64,000 bases of DNA from Cyanomargarita calcarea GSE-NOS-MK-12-04C (GTDB lineage Bacteria; Cyanobacteriota; Cyanobacteriia; Cyanobacteriales; Nostocaceae), in the NCBI GenBank assembly GCA_019359595.1, contig JAHHGZ010000008.1, forward strand, positions 1 to 64,000, in the 5' to 3' direction. The notes beneath the pieces were generated by a model. It was given only the letters and a program-made list of their open reading frames with translations, was not told where the DNA came from and ran no database searches. A program made the position numbers and the translations under genes. Every line of letters starts with the position of its first letter. Positions within the stretch are counted from its first letter, which is position 1. Positions 17,667 through 26,023 of this stretch are shown here, piece by piece.

Positions 17667-17760
17667 ATAACAGTGAGTACTTTTGGGCACTCACCACCTA
17701 CTGTAAAGATGCGAGGAGCTTCGCATCTCAATAATTGCTACACTCGTACTCACCAGTTTT
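17620..17760 (-). ncRNA. Candidate structured small RNA or 3' UTR on the minus strand
   Basis: Read on the minus strand, this stretch has successive hairpins: gatgcga/tcgcatc (17708-17727), gtgagt/actcac (17673-17694) and gagcg/cgctc (17632-17656). An outer pairing of tacagtaggt-like and acctactgta-like arms encloses the last two. It ends in a C-run and seven T. Several well-formed stems ending at a terminator suggest a small RNA. It may instead be the long 3' UTR of the Uma2 gene at 17930-18526. No known cyanobacterial RNA family was recognised. Confidence 0.3.
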
Positions 17761-17929
17761 CCAGATATGAAGTATTTTTATCGGTTTACTCCTTAATGGT
17801 AGGCATATTTACGCGGTGCTGTATTAGTGTCATGTAGTACCAGTACTTATTCTGAGACTCCCCCGATTTCTGACGTTGATTTGGTAAATTTAATTAATAG
17901 TTTTCATCATAAATAGTTTTCATCATATT

Positions 17930-18526
17930 TCATGCTTGTAAAACTTCAGCCGCAGTTAACTGAAGATTAACAAAAATTGAAGAAACAATAACACTTTTCC
18001 CCTGATAAAGTCGCTCATCATAAAATCCCTCCACCCATTCCAAAACAGTCACCTTTTGGGCAATAGGATCGACAATCCAATACTCCGCAATCCCCCGTGC
18101 TGCATACTCCGAACGCTTATAGCGATAATCCCGATTTTCCTGATTTGGACTCACCACCTCAACCACCAATAACGGTGGTGGCATATCCATCAAAATCAGC
18201 GATACCATCGAAGATGGTTGCCAAGGGCATCGCGTAGCCCCTTGCATTACCGTCGCTAATTCTTCGGAAAATAATGTCAAATCAGGCACTCGCACCCCTA
18301 CCTGGCGACTATTTACAGCTACCTCTGTTTTCATGCTTAACCGATAAAATGGAATTCCCAATTTCAAGAAATAAGCAACTAAAAACATCACTATTCGGCG
18401 ATTTAGCTCGCTTTCTAATGGCATTTGAATTAATTCTCCATTTTCTAATTCATATAAATTATCCGTCCCATCGTCATAATTAAGGAATTCTTCAAAGGTC
18501 ATCTTTTTCTCGGCTGCAACTGTCAT
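17930..18526 (-). CDS. Uma2 family endonuclease
   Basis: The 198-residue protein belongs to the very large cyanobacterial Uma2 (DUF820) family, which has a PD-(D/E)XK nuclease core. It shows MTFEEFLNYD at the start, RVPDLTLF (Asp), LLVVEVVSPNQENRDYRYKRSEYAARGIAEYWIVDP (Glu, then K and Y) and a C-terminal strand region. The catalytic acidic and lysine residues are kept, so it may be active. Function in cyanobacteria is not settled; proliferation resembles that of mobile or selfish genes. It stands alone, with a terminator-like hairpin 260 bp downstream. Confidence 0.9.
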   Translation of the reverse strand: MTVAAEKKMTFEEFLNYDDGTDNLYELENGELIQMPLESELNRRIVMFLVAYFLKLGIPFYRLSMKTEVAVNSRQVGVRVPDLTLFSEELATVMQGATRCPWQPSSMVSLILMDMPPPLLVVEVVSPNQENRDYRYKRSEYAARGIAEYWIVDPIAQKVTVLEWVEGFYDERLYQGKSVIVSSIFVNLQLTAAEVLQA

Positions 18527-19229
18527 TGCTTTTTCTCCCAGATGTAGCTTGTATGGATTATTTTAACAATGTCTCTAATTTCTCCATCCCTGTTGAATTT
18601 CCAGCTTAACTATAATTTACCCGGATTTCTCACCACTTTTCCCAAAAGCTTATAAAACCAAGGTTTATGCGTTTCGCACCGTTACACTGTACTTGGCGTT
18701 AAGCTGAGTCCCAAAAAGACACGCTCCGCATAGCCTGATTCCCCAGAGGGGTAGGCGCAGATAATTGATAAAATTGATTTATTGCCTACTCCCTATGCCC
18801 AAAACAGCCCCAAGTCTATCGCAGACCTAAAGTCAGAAATTAGCGCATTGGAGAGCGCGATCGCCCCAACGTAATTATGGGTTCTCGCTGCCAAAATTGC
18901 TATATCCATAATTCTCGTAAAGACGATATCAGCTGACAAGTTCCTTCATGTTTATGCTCTCTTAGCAACTGTGTCCAAGAAGCAACCGCCACTACGTGAA
19001 ATGTTTTTTTGATGATGGGGTTAAGTAGGCGATATCTACCGACAAGCCGATACAGCATCTACGCATTGCAATTTTTCGCCAAAGCTAAATTCCTAATTTC
19101 CCAACTGCGATCGCCTTTAGCTGGCATGTGCCATTGCACTTTTGATGATGAGGTTGTGTGGGCAATGTCTCGTGATAAAGCGCTTTGCGTCTACGCACTC
19201 TTGGTAATTGCGTCAAATAGGAAAAAGAT
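18527..19229. other. Intergenic region between Uma2 and the PIN toxin
   Basis: I see no reliable gene in these 703 bases. Short stretches resemble HIP1-containing spacer DNA and fragments of family A repeat modules (near 18660-18760). Frames are broken by stops on both strands and no remnant could be identified. The region is probably decayed accessory DNA. Confidence 0.4.
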
Positions 19230-19625
19230 TCAACTAAATGGATTCAATGTAGATATACCACAACCCTCAAAATCATTAATATTTCTAGTAACAAGTGTCA
19301 AAGAATGTATTTTAGCTGTTGCCGCAATAAATATATCAGCTTGTGTTCGCGGTTTACCTTGAGTTCTCAAAAAGCCTCTCAATTCACCCGAACACTTGGC
19401 AATTTCTGAGGTGACGGGAAGAATTTGACAGTGAGTTGTCAGAAAGTTTTCAAACCAGTTTTGGATTCTGGCATTAGGCTTGGCTGTTAAACCGTAATAA
19501 ATTTCCTCAATTGTAATTACACTTAAGTTAATAGATGTTACAGTACCGCTCCATGCTATTACCCCTTGATTGGGCATTGGGCGAGTTAATTCACTGATAA
19601 TATTTGTGTCACAAAGATGACTCAT
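19230..19625 (-). CDS. VapC-like PIN-domain toxin
   Basis: The 131-residue protein is a PIN-domain ribonuclease of the FitB/VapC type. It starts MSHLCDTNIISELTR (Asp6), has SVITIEEIYYGL (Glu around 40) and ends with QADIFIAATAKIHSLTLVTRNINDF, carrying the third and fourth acidic positions (Asp97 region and the Asp of NINDF). Such toxins cleave tRNA or mRNA. It begins one base after the stop of an antitoxin gene, so the two are translated together. The upstream antitoxin should neutralise it and repress the operon. Confidence 0.9.
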   Translation of the reverse strand: MSHLCDTNIISELTRPMPNQGVIAWSGTVTSINLSVITIEEIYYGLTAKPNARIQNWFENFLTTHCQILPVTSEIAKCSGELRGFLRTQGKPRTQADIFIAATAKIHSLTLVTRNINDFEGCGISTLNPFS

Positions 19626-19626
19626 C

Positions 19627-19899
19627 TTAGTCTTCTGTAAAAGGATTATCGCGGTCGCTGCGTGCTGGTATCTCTAGGCTATAATTTTCATTGGTGCATA
19701 ATTGCTGAAGTTCTTTAAAGACTGGAGCTAGAGATGTTTTTGCCGTTTGTTGTCGCCAGTTTAAAAATTCTTTAAAAAGCTCAGGGTCTACAATTGCAGC
19801 TACAAATTCTTCTTGAGTATAAATTAGCTGAGGTTCTTGACTAGTTGCGTTAATTATTGAAGGTAGCTGTTTTTTGGCTTCTTCAAGTGTCCATTTCAT
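19627..19899 (-). CDS. Phd/YefM-like antitoxin
   Basis: The 90-residue protein starts MKWTLEEAKKQLPSIINAT and continues with PQLIYTQEEFVAAIVDPELFKEF, the N-terminal DNA-binding fold of Phd/YefM antitoxins with a conserved start of the first helix. The C-terminal tail, rich in Asp and Glu, would wrap around the toxin. I start at ATG 19899; the in-frame TTG at 19914 lies in ttggag, which is better read as the ribosome binding site (GGAG). The stop is one base before the PIN toxin start. Autoregulation of the pair is expected but no operator was defined. Confidence 0.8.
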   Translation of the reverse strand: MKWTLEEAKKQLPSIINATSQEPQLIYTQEEFVAAIVDPELFKEFLNWRQQTAKTSLAPVFKELQQLCTNENYSLEIPARSDRDNPFTED

Positions 19900-20061
19900 T
19901 CTAAAAATCTCCAAGTTTTGGCAGCATTATAATATAGAGACTGTTCTCAAGTTAGCTTATTTTCTCAAATGAAAAAACTCTCTGCCCAACTTATTTAAGC
20001 GATTCCTTCTCTACGAGACCCTACGCGAACGCAGAGCTACGCTTAACGCCTACAATAAAAC

Positions 20062-21888
20062 CTACCCCATACCCTCCACAGCCCCCAAAGCCAAAAGAGC
20101 CGATCGCTGCGCTGCTGTTAACCCAGTCACCCCTCTGATGTTCATCCCTTCATAAAGGCGATCTACTTTCAGGGTTTTAATGCACTCACCTGTTTCCACA
20201 TCCCACAGCATTTGCCCATCAAGATCACCCGTAGCCAACAGTTTTCCATCTGGACTTAAGGCAAGTGAAAAAATACTCTTCAAGCTTGTAGCAAATAGAG
20301 ACTTATCAAAAGCAGTATTTTGGAAATTAACTCCAGCTGAATTTATACGCTGTAAGTCAGCTTGCCTAATAGTCAAATTTGAGAAGTCATACTCCTGTAA
20401 ATTTACTTGCAAATGCTTTAACAAATTCAGGACATTGCCCCCCACATACCCTGCTAGTATTGGAGCTTGATGTTTTTGCTGCGACAGTACATCCTGTAAC
20501 AAAACTACGAGTTTTTGTTGACTGCCTATCTCTAGCAACAATTTCTCAAGTAAGGGTTGCACAATTAATTGCTTTTGTGTCTCCCTGATATAGTTTTTGG
20601 CTGTTGCTTTAATCAAAGCATGGGTTTGAAACAAGTGTAAATGGACAGACTTTTCTCCTACTAATTCTTGAAAAACCTGTTCTACCAATCGCTGCGCAGT
20701 ATATTCCATCACCACTGGTTGCAGGAAGAAATACTCGTCATTTTTTTCAATTAATGACCGTTGTAATAAAGATTTAATCGCTGAAGGTACGAGACGCTTG
20801 GAAGCAGATGTCACCATATCCTCAGCTAACTCGGCAAAGGATACTGGCTCTCGATTAATTGCCAGCCAATACATTACTTCCTCCTCTACTACCGACAAAC
20901 GCTGGAACTGGCATTCTAACAAGTCACAGATGTCTTCAAAAATTAGTGCCCCTTGTTCCAGTTTCATACCCGTGAATTCCTCTTTTTGCAGAAATAACTC
21001 TTGTCCCTCGGTAGGATTTAATCCCTTTAATGGCAGAGATTTTACTCCTGTTCTCTCTCCTTCTAACAAAGTAATTTCTTTTGGTTTTTCTCTGGAAGTC
21101 AGCAGAACGCAACTTTGATGGGGTACTTCTCCAACACGCTTGAGTAATTGACCATATCCCTCGTAGCCGGGACGACATTGCCCTGCTTGCCCACCACTAG
21201 ATAAAATTGTTTCAACGTTGTCTAAAATCAACAAACATCGGTTTGATTGCAAACATTCCATCAGCTTCGATAATTTTCCATCAAAGCTTTCAGGTATCAC
21301 TATATCAAGTCGCAGCGCCCACAATAAAAATTGTAGTATGCTTGTTAAATTTTCCTCTACTGGTGGGGCATTTTGCAGGCTTCGCCACACCACTACCTCA
21401 AATTCAGCTTGAACTTGCAGCCCTAAGTTGACTGCTAAAGTACTTTTGCCAATGCCACCAATTCCTAACAATGCTACTAGACGGCATCGTTCCTCTAGCA
21501 CCCATTGCCGTAGTTGCACCAGTTCCAGAGAGCGACCACAAAATACAGATACATCCGGTGCTTCTGTCCAGTCATATTCTGGACAAGCGTGTCGGACTTC
21601 CAAATCGTCAGGGGGGCTTGGTCGAGTATAGTCATGATTGCACAACTCTAACCCAAAGGCCGCGAAAGCAGATTGCAACGAACTTTTATCTACAGGTTCC
21701 AAGCGTCCTTGTATTCTGGAGATAGTGTGCAGCGATAAAGCCATGCGGGAGCTAAGTTCTTCTAAAGTAAAGCCGTTTTGAGCATTTTCGGTCAACTCGG
21801 CTTGAGTAATCGATGTTTGAAGTTTATCCCAGCCTTTGAGGGTGAGGACAACACCTCGAATTCGTCTGTTTTGTTTCATCAAGGTCAC
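20062..21888 (-). CDS. NB-ARC STAND ATPase with collapsed WD40 region
   Basis: The 608-residue protein has an N-terminal helix-turn-helix-like region ([21 protein letters not shown], 43-62) and VFCGRSLEL (115-123). The NB-ARC ATPase follows, with P-loop [10 protein letters not shown] (141-150) and LLILDNVE (219-226). At residue 307 the sequence jumps from QKEEFTG to the helical region [15 protein letters not shown]. About 40 residues that carry the GxPL motif in relatives are missing. At the C terminus a single WD40 unit ([19 protein letters not shown]) is joined to the [16 protein letters not shown] tail that normally follows a long WD40 array. I infer two in-frame deletions, the second by recombination between repeats. 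Full-length relatives are signalling or defence-type STAND proteins; this one may be inactive. Confidence 0.85.
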   Translation of the reverse strand: MTLMKQNRRIRGVVLTLKGWDKLQTSITQAELTENAQNGFTLEELSSRMALSLHTISRIQGRLEPVDKSSLQSAFAAFGLELCNHDYTRPSPPDDLEVRHACPEYDWTEAPDVSVFCGRSLELVQLRQWVLEERCRLVALLGIGGIGKSTLAVNLGLQVQAEFEVVVWRSLQNAPPVEENLTSILQFLLWALRLDIVIPESFDGKLSKLMECLQSNRCLLILDNVETILSSGGQAGQCRPGYEGYGQLLKRVGEVPHQSCVLLTSREKPKEITLLEGERTGVKSLPLKGLNPTEGQELFLQKEEFTGMKLEQGALIFEDICDLLECQFQRLSVVEEEVMYWLAINREPVSFAELAEDMVTSASKRLVPSAIKSLLQRSLIEKNDEYFFLQPVVMEYTAQRLVEQVFQELVGEKSVHLHLFQTHALIKATAKNYIRETQKQLIVQPLLEKLLLEIGSQQKLVVLLQDVLSQQKHQAPILAGYVGGNVLNLLKHLQVNLQEYDFSNLTIRQADLQRINSAGVNFQNTAFDKSLFATSLKSIFSLALSPDGKLLATGDLDGQMLWDVETGECIKTLKVDRLYEGMNIRGVTGLTAAQRSALLALGAVEGMG

Positions 21889-22065
21889 CTAAAACGGAGT
21901 AGATGCATCTCAATAGAGGAAAATAAAAAGAGATAGTTGTGAAACCAAAATTTAAGTTTGACAAAATGAATAAAATATGTAAATACCATATTTTATTCGA
22001 GCTAACTCTTGTATTTAAGTTAATAGGTGAAATTAAAATGTACTTATGCACAAATCACTATTGTT

Positions 22066-22238
22066 TAGGACTTACGCAAAAGCTCTGTTCAACTCTTACT
22101 CCTTGGCGCACTACCCTTGCCTTGTCTGCGACACGCTTCGCGAACGGCACACTTCGTGAACGGGAAGGCGTTCAGCGCCTATGGCGTACTTGGCGGTTAA
22201 TTAAATCAAAGTTTCTGGCAATTTTTGCGTAAGTCCTA
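22066..22238. repeat. MITE-like element, family A (reference copy with perfect ends)
   Basis: This 173-bp element has perfect 16-bp terminal inverted repeats, taggacttacgcaaaa at the left and ttttgcgtaagtccta at the right. The 7-bp direct repeat tattgtt lies at 22059-22065 on the left and at 22237-22243 on the right, the right copy sharing its first two bases with the element end, which looks like a target duplication. TA at the tips also fits an IS630-type TA target. The inside is made of ccttggcgcactacc- and tggcggttaatt-type modules with no coding capacity. A transposase acting in trans is assumed. Confidence 0.75.
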
Positions 22239-22381
22239 TTGTTAAAGGTTGGTTCCTTTTAATCTCCCTACAGCCCTTAATACTAAAAGCCTCGTTTTGT
22301 GCGTAAAGAAGGCTGTCGTCGCCAAATGGGATGGTATTTTTAATATAAAATAGCTTTAGAACTAAAAGTTTATTAATTTCA

Positions 22382-22669
22382 ATGGCTAAGGCAATTCCGG
22401 CAATTTACGAAAACGGAGTTTTGCGTCCCCTGGCTCCAGTGCATTTGTCTGAAAGCCAAACTGTTTGGCTGCAAGTGTTACCTGAACAAACCATGACTGG
22501 ACTCCAGCATGAGCTTGGGCCTCTCTATGAGTCTGGTTTACTTACATCTCCCACTCCCTCTGACGCAGAACCGATTTCTGACGCTGATTTGGCAGCAATG
22601 GTAGAGTCTATTCATGTTACTGGTCAACCACTTTCAGAAACAATCATTGAGGACCGAGGTGAGTGGTAG
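22382..22669 (+). CDS. AF2212-like (DUF104) antitoxin
   Basis: The 95-residue protein begins MAKAIPAIYENGVLRPLAPVHLSESQTVWLQVL, the signature of DUF104 antitoxins paired with PIN toxins (IxAxYENGVLRPL...L). The C-terminal half is acidic and probably unstructured until it binds the toxin. The stop TAG (22667-22669) overlaps the GTG start of the PIN gene (22663) by 7 bp, giving translational coupling. A promoter is likely just downstream of the MITE ending at 22238, but none was defined. Confidence 0.85.
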   Translation: MAKAIPAIYENGVLRPLAPVHLSESQTVWLQVLPEQTMTGLQHELGPLYESGLLTSPTPSDAEPISDADLAAMVESIHVTGQPLSETIIEDRGEW

Positions 22670-23121
22670 AAGCCTATTTTTTGGATAGTAGTGCTTTACT
22701 TAAACGTTATGTTTCAGAAACAGGAACCGCTTGGATTCAGTCCTTAACGGCTGAATCCAGTGGTAACTTGCTGGTAGTTGCCCGAATTGCCTGGGTTGAA
22801 ATTCTCAGCGCATTGGCTCGTCGCCAGCGAGAGGGTAGCATTTCGGATAATCAGGCTAGCCAAATTTTGCAAGCATTTCGTTACCACTTCGATGCTCAAT
22901 ATCAAAAAGTTGAATTACTGCCAGCAGTTACTCAAATGGCAGGACAACTCGTCAGTCGTCATCCTCTGAGAGCTTATGATGCCGTTCAACTCGCTTCAGC
23001 ACTATGCATTTTGCCTCAATTCTCTCAGGCAAATACGATGACATACACATTTCTTACTGCCGATCAGCGCTTGCTGGCAGTTGCCCAAGCTGAAAACCTC
23101 ATCACTGATAATCCCAATTAG
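22663..23121 (+). CDS. PIN-domain (VapC-type) toxin
   Basis: The 152-residue protein begins, from a GTG, with VEAYFLDSSALLKRYVSETG, the first acidic block of PIN ribonucleases (Asp8). It continues with ARIAWVEILSALARRQREG (Glu), LRAYDAVQLASAL (Asp) and TFLTADQRLLAVAQAENL (fourth Asp), so the catalytic set is complete. It is coupled by a 7-bp overlap to the DUF104 antitoxin upstream. A composite palindromic repeat follows at 23200-23324. This is the second PIN pair in the island, unrelated in antitoxin type to the pair at 19.2-19.9 kb. Confidence 0.9.
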   Translation: MVEAYFLDSSALLKRYVSETGTAWIQSLTAESSGNLLVVARIAWVEILSALARRQREGSISDNQASQILQAFRYHFDAQYQKVELLPAVTQMAGQLVSRHPLRAYDAVQLASALCILPQFSQANTMTYTFLTADQRLLAVAQAENLITDNPN

Positions 23122-23199
23122 CATCCTTAAATTTGGATGGGAGCAACGGGTAAGTTTTGTAATAGTATTTAAGACTATTAATTTTTTGGCGTTCCTGAA

Positions 23200-23324
23200 T
23201 TGAGGTATGAATTACCCTCACAAGAACAGCCCCTCTCCCCAAGGGAGAGGGGAGCTTTTAATTCTTGTCCCCTCTCCCCAAGGGAGAGGGCTAGGGTGAG
23301 GGTAAATTTAGCAATTCATACCCG
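23200..23324. repeat. Palindromic repeat with two cctctccccaagggagagg units
   Basis: The ends ggtatgaattaccctcac and gtgagggtaaatttagcaattcatacc are inverted repeats. Between them the palindrome cccctctccccaagggagagg occurs twice in direct orientation (near 23228 and 23269). The whole can fold as one large hairpin. It looks like a dispersed non-coding repeat, found after the PIN toxin. Confidence 0.7.
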
Positions 23325-23368
23325 GATATGGCTAACGCCAAGCTGCGCTAACAGCAACGCCAATTTTT

Positions 23369-23575
23369 TTAATCTCCTGTAGCCCTCAACGCCAAAAGTG
23401 TTGATTTATGCTCTGTTGTTAACTCAGTCACAGCCGCAATATTCATACCTTCGCTCCATGCGATCGCTTTTCAAAATTCTAATACGATCGCCCGTCCTCA
23501 CATCCCAAAATTGAATTTTATCAACCGTATTACTACTTACTAAAGTTTGTCCAGCCGGACTCCATACTACAGACT
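23369..23575 (-). pseudogene. Decayed C-terminal tail of a WD40-repeat (NB-ARC-type) protein
   Basis: On the minus strand, VVWSPAGQTLVSSNTVDK and then IQFWDVRTGDRIRILKSDR form one WD40 unit. After a 1-base frameshift, EGMNIAAVTELTTEHKSTL and LALRATGD follow, ending at TAA (23369-23371). The EGMNI tail is the same C-terminal signature carried by the NB-ARC protein at 20062-21888. Only the last repeat remains, with no start. I read it as the relic of a second protein of this family. Confidence 0.75.
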
Positions 23576-23576
23576 A

Positions 23577-23669
23577 CTAAATTAAACGCCATTCACGAGC
23601 ATCTACAAACTGGGACAAATGACTAACATTCGTAGTTGCAATTATCAGTTCGTGCCCCAAATCTTCTAC
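23577..23669 (-). pseudogene. C-terminal remnant of a PIN-domain protein
   Basis: On the minus strand the frame VEDLGHELIIATTNVSHL then SQFVDAREWRLI ends in TAG (23577-23579). The segment IATTNVxHLSxFVDAxxW is the typical C terminus of a PIN-domain toxin family in cyanobacteria. Nothing of the N-terminal catalytic part is left, because the Uma2 gene begins a few bases upstream. It adds a third PIN system, now broken, to this island. Confidence 0.65.
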
Positions 23670-23672
23670 TAA

Positions 23673-24278
23673 TTAACGAGGCAAAATATCATCTAAGCGA
23701 AGTTGAAGACGGGGCAAAAGCGGTGAGTTAATTAATTGATTTAATCGGTATTGTTGTTGAGTATAAGTGTCTTCAACTAGTTGACAGACAGTGAAGGTTG
23801 GTTGTTTGGGTTTACCAATAAATGCTACACCGCCCAATCCTCGATAGTCAACAATCCAAAATTCAGGAATGCCTAAAAGCGCATATTCTTCAACCTTGCG
23901 AGCATAATCAGTTTCCCAATTGGTACTAACAACTTCAACCACTAATTTTATTGTTCGTCCCAATGTAATTACGGGTTCTCGTTCCCAAAGAGGTTCGCGA
24001 TCTAGAACAGTTTCGTCAAGAACCACGACATCAGGACGACGGGCTGTAGCCGCATCTGCGAAGGGAGAAATTAAACAAGTGCGAGGGATAAACCAGGGGA
24101 GTTGTTCTGCAACAATATGTATACCAATTTGGGTTGCAACTTTGCCACTCACTGTTTCGTGGGGGCCAGTAGGTTCCATATCAATTAGTTCTCCGTCTAC
24201 CAGTTCATAGCGGGGATTATCTCGGTATTGAGAGAGAAAATCCTCAAAAGTAAGCGTTTTGGAGGAGATATACGTCAT
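23673..24278 (-). CDS. Uma2 family endonuclease (second copy)
   Basis: The protein has about 201 residues and the Uma2 (DUF820) PD-(D/E)XK layout: LTFEDFLSQYRDNPRYELVDGEL near the start, ARRPDVVVLDE (Asp), IKLVVEVVSTNWETDYARKVEEYALLGIPEFWIVDYRG (Glu and K/Y) and a C-terminal strand region. I start at ATG 24278, which has AAGG at a good distance upstream; ATG 24293 is possible, and the TTG at 24296 is unlikely. It is only distantly similar to the copy at 17930-18526. Its stop abuts the PIN remnant, so it probably arrived after, or during, the loss of that gene. Confidence 0.9.
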   Translation of the reverse strand: MTYISSKTLTFEDFLSQYRDNPRYELVDGELIDMEPTGPHETVSGKVATQIGIHIVAEQLPWFIPRTCLISPFADAATARRPDVVVLDETVLDREPLWEREPVITLGRTIKLVVEVVSTNWETDYARKVEEYALLGIPEFWIVDYRGLGGVAFIGKPKQPTFTVCQLVEDTYTQQQYRLNQLINSPLLPRLQLRLDDILPR

Positions 24279-24375
24279 TGTGTCAACCTTCATCAAGGCA
24301 GATTAATTTTAATTATTGTCCATTTTTGAACTGTGGGAAACCCGAAACGGAATGTTTATAAATTGCAACTCGCTA

Positions 24376-25662
24376 CTAAGGATAAAGTCCTCTATCCGTC
24401 AACGCTTGCCCAACACGACCTACACCCAAAGTATAAGCTGCTAATCTAGAAGAAATTCCCCTTACCTTCGATTGTTCCATCACCTGACGATAAGCTTGCA
24501 CCATCAACTGTTCCATTTCCCGATTGACCCGCTCTTCATCCCAGAATACATAAGAAAGACCCTGCACCCACTCTAAATAACTCACCACAACACCACCGGC
24601 ATTCGCCAAAATATCTGGTAACACAGTCACACCCCGTGCTTCTAAAGACTGGTTTGCAACCAAAGTAACCGGGCCATTCGCTGCTTCTGCGACAATCTCG
24701 GCTTGTACCAAATCGACATTTTTTTCAGTAATTTGGTTTTCCAAAGCTGCTGGAATCAACACATCACAAGGTAAAGTTAATAACTCAGCATTACTAATAG
24801 CTACAGCTTGAGGAAAATTAGCAATACTTTTGCGATTCTGCAATGCATAAGCTTTCAAAGCCGGAATATCAATACCAGCTTCCGCATAGATACCACCAGA
24901 ACCAGTAGAAACAGCGATTACTTTAGCTCCTGCTTGATATAATAACAAAGCAGCAGCAGCACCGACATTACCGAAACCTTGAATTGCGACTCGCACACCT
25001 ACTAAAGATTTCCCGCGACTGTGCAACGCTTCACGGACAATAATCATCACACCTCGTCCCGTAGCCATTTCCCTTCCCCGCGAACCACCGATAGAAAGGG
25101 GCTTCCCAGTCACAATACCCGGTACAGCATGACCGACATTCACAGAGTAAGTATCCATCATCCAAGCCATCTCCCGTGCCGAAGTTCCCATATCAGGTGC
25201 AGGAATGTCCACACTAGGACCGATATCTTTAATCAACTCACTAGTATACCGACGGGTAATTCTTTCTAGTTCGTTCACACTGTAGGATTTTGGGTCTATA
25301 GCAATACCACCCTTAGCACCACCGTAAGGAATACCCAGCAACGCACATTTCCAAGTCATTAGCATTGCCAGGGCTGACACCTCACGCAAAGTCACAGCAG
25401 GATGATAACGAGTACCTCCCTTGTAGGGACCCAAAATATCAGAATGCTGTACCCGGTGTCCCGCTAGAACCTGAATTTCACCATTATCCCGTTTCACAGG
25501 GATGGAAACCGTTATTACCTTGCGGGGGTTGCTAAGGATTGCCAACAGCCCTGGATCTAATTTTAATTCTTTCGCAGCAGCTTCTAAGTAGCTACAAGCT
25601 TGGTCAAACGGGCAAATATGCGCCGGCGAAGGACTCTCTAAAGGTAGTAGCGAATTTGACAT
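24376..25662 (-). CDS. gdhA: Glutamate dehydrogenase (Glu/Leu/Phe/Val dehydrogenase family)
   Basis: The enzyme interconverts glutamate and 2-oxoglutarate plus ammonium. The 428-residue protein shows IQVLAGHRVQHSDILGPYKGG, LAMLMTWKCALLGIPYGGAKGG (catalytic Lys in PYGGAKGG) and PDMGTSAREMAWMMD. The NAD(P)-binding Rossmann motif is GFGNVGAAAA (about residues 228-237), followed by AANGPVT and the C-terminal LANAGGVVVSYLEWVQG. I choose ATG 25662, with GAGG upstream, over ATG 25707. A GTA-N8-TAC sequence at 25756-25769 lies about 95 bp upstream, but without the -10 spacing of a clear NtcA promoter. In cyanobacteria GDH is secondary to GS-GOGAT for ammonium assimilation. Confidence 0.95.
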   Translation of the reverse strand: MSNSLLPLESPSPAHICPFDQACSYLEAAAKELKLDPGLLAILSNPRKVITVSIPVKRDNGEIQVLAGHRVQHSDILGPYKGGTRYHPAVTLREVSALAMLMTWKCALLGIPYGGAKGGIAIDPKSYSVNELERITRRYTSELIKDIGPSVDIPAPDMGTSAREMAWMMDTYSVNVGHAVPGIVTGKPLSIGGSRGREMATGRGVMIIVREALHSRGKSLVGVRVAIQGFGNVGAAAALLLYQAGAKVIAVSTGSGGIYAEAGIDIPALKAYALQNRKSIANFPQAVAISNAELLTLPCDVLIPAALENQITEKNVDLVQAEIVAEAANGPVTLVANQSLEARGVTVLPDILANAGGVVVSYLEWVQGLSYVFWDEERVNREMEQLMVQAYRQVMEQSKVRGISSRLAAYTLGVGRVGQALTDRGLYP

Positions 25663-25755
25663 CAGTAAATGCTCCCTCAAACGCGGTATTGACAAGAAAC
25701 CTGACATTATAATATGCCTAGCCTATGCCTGTATTCCAAAATTAATATAAGAATT

Positions 25756-25769
25756 GTAAATTTCGTTAC
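25756..25769. promoter_or_regulatory. Candidate NtcA-type site upstream of gdhA
   Basis: The sequence gta-aatttcgt-tac is a perfect GTA-N8-TAC match in the gdhA upstream region. No TAN3T box lies 20-24 nt downstream on the minus strand. Because this pattern occurs by chance about once per 4 kb, the call is weak. Confidence 0.3.
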
Positions 25770-26023
25770 ATTTATTTGAATTTTTTTATCATCAGAAAGA
25801 TATAGAATAAAGAAACCAGAGATATACTTAGATAAACACAGATAATTACTACCTGTGTTTATTTTTGTTGCTAGACGGCAAGTACGCTAAGTATGGCTTT
25901 GCATAAATTCGTAGCGTTTTTAAGCGCAGAGGTACGCAGAGTTTTTTGAGAGGATTCACTACGAACTTGCGAAATTCTGCACTAAGAAATAAGAGTTTAA
26001 GAGAATTTTCGTGTGAGTTCTAT
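25770..26023. other. Gap between gdhA promoter region and carotenoid oxygenase 3' end
   Basis: No gene was recognised here. The sequence contains ggcaagtacgctaag and gcgcagaggtacgcagag, spacer motifs common in this genome. The two genes are on the same strand, and the region is probably the gdhA leader plus the 3' end of the oxygenase transcript. Confidence 0.4.

Noticed and set aside
19009-19362. Plus-strand frame of 117 codons overlapping the PIN toxin
   Set aside because: It is the opposite-strand shadow of the toxin gene over its second half and shows no recognisable domain in its first half.
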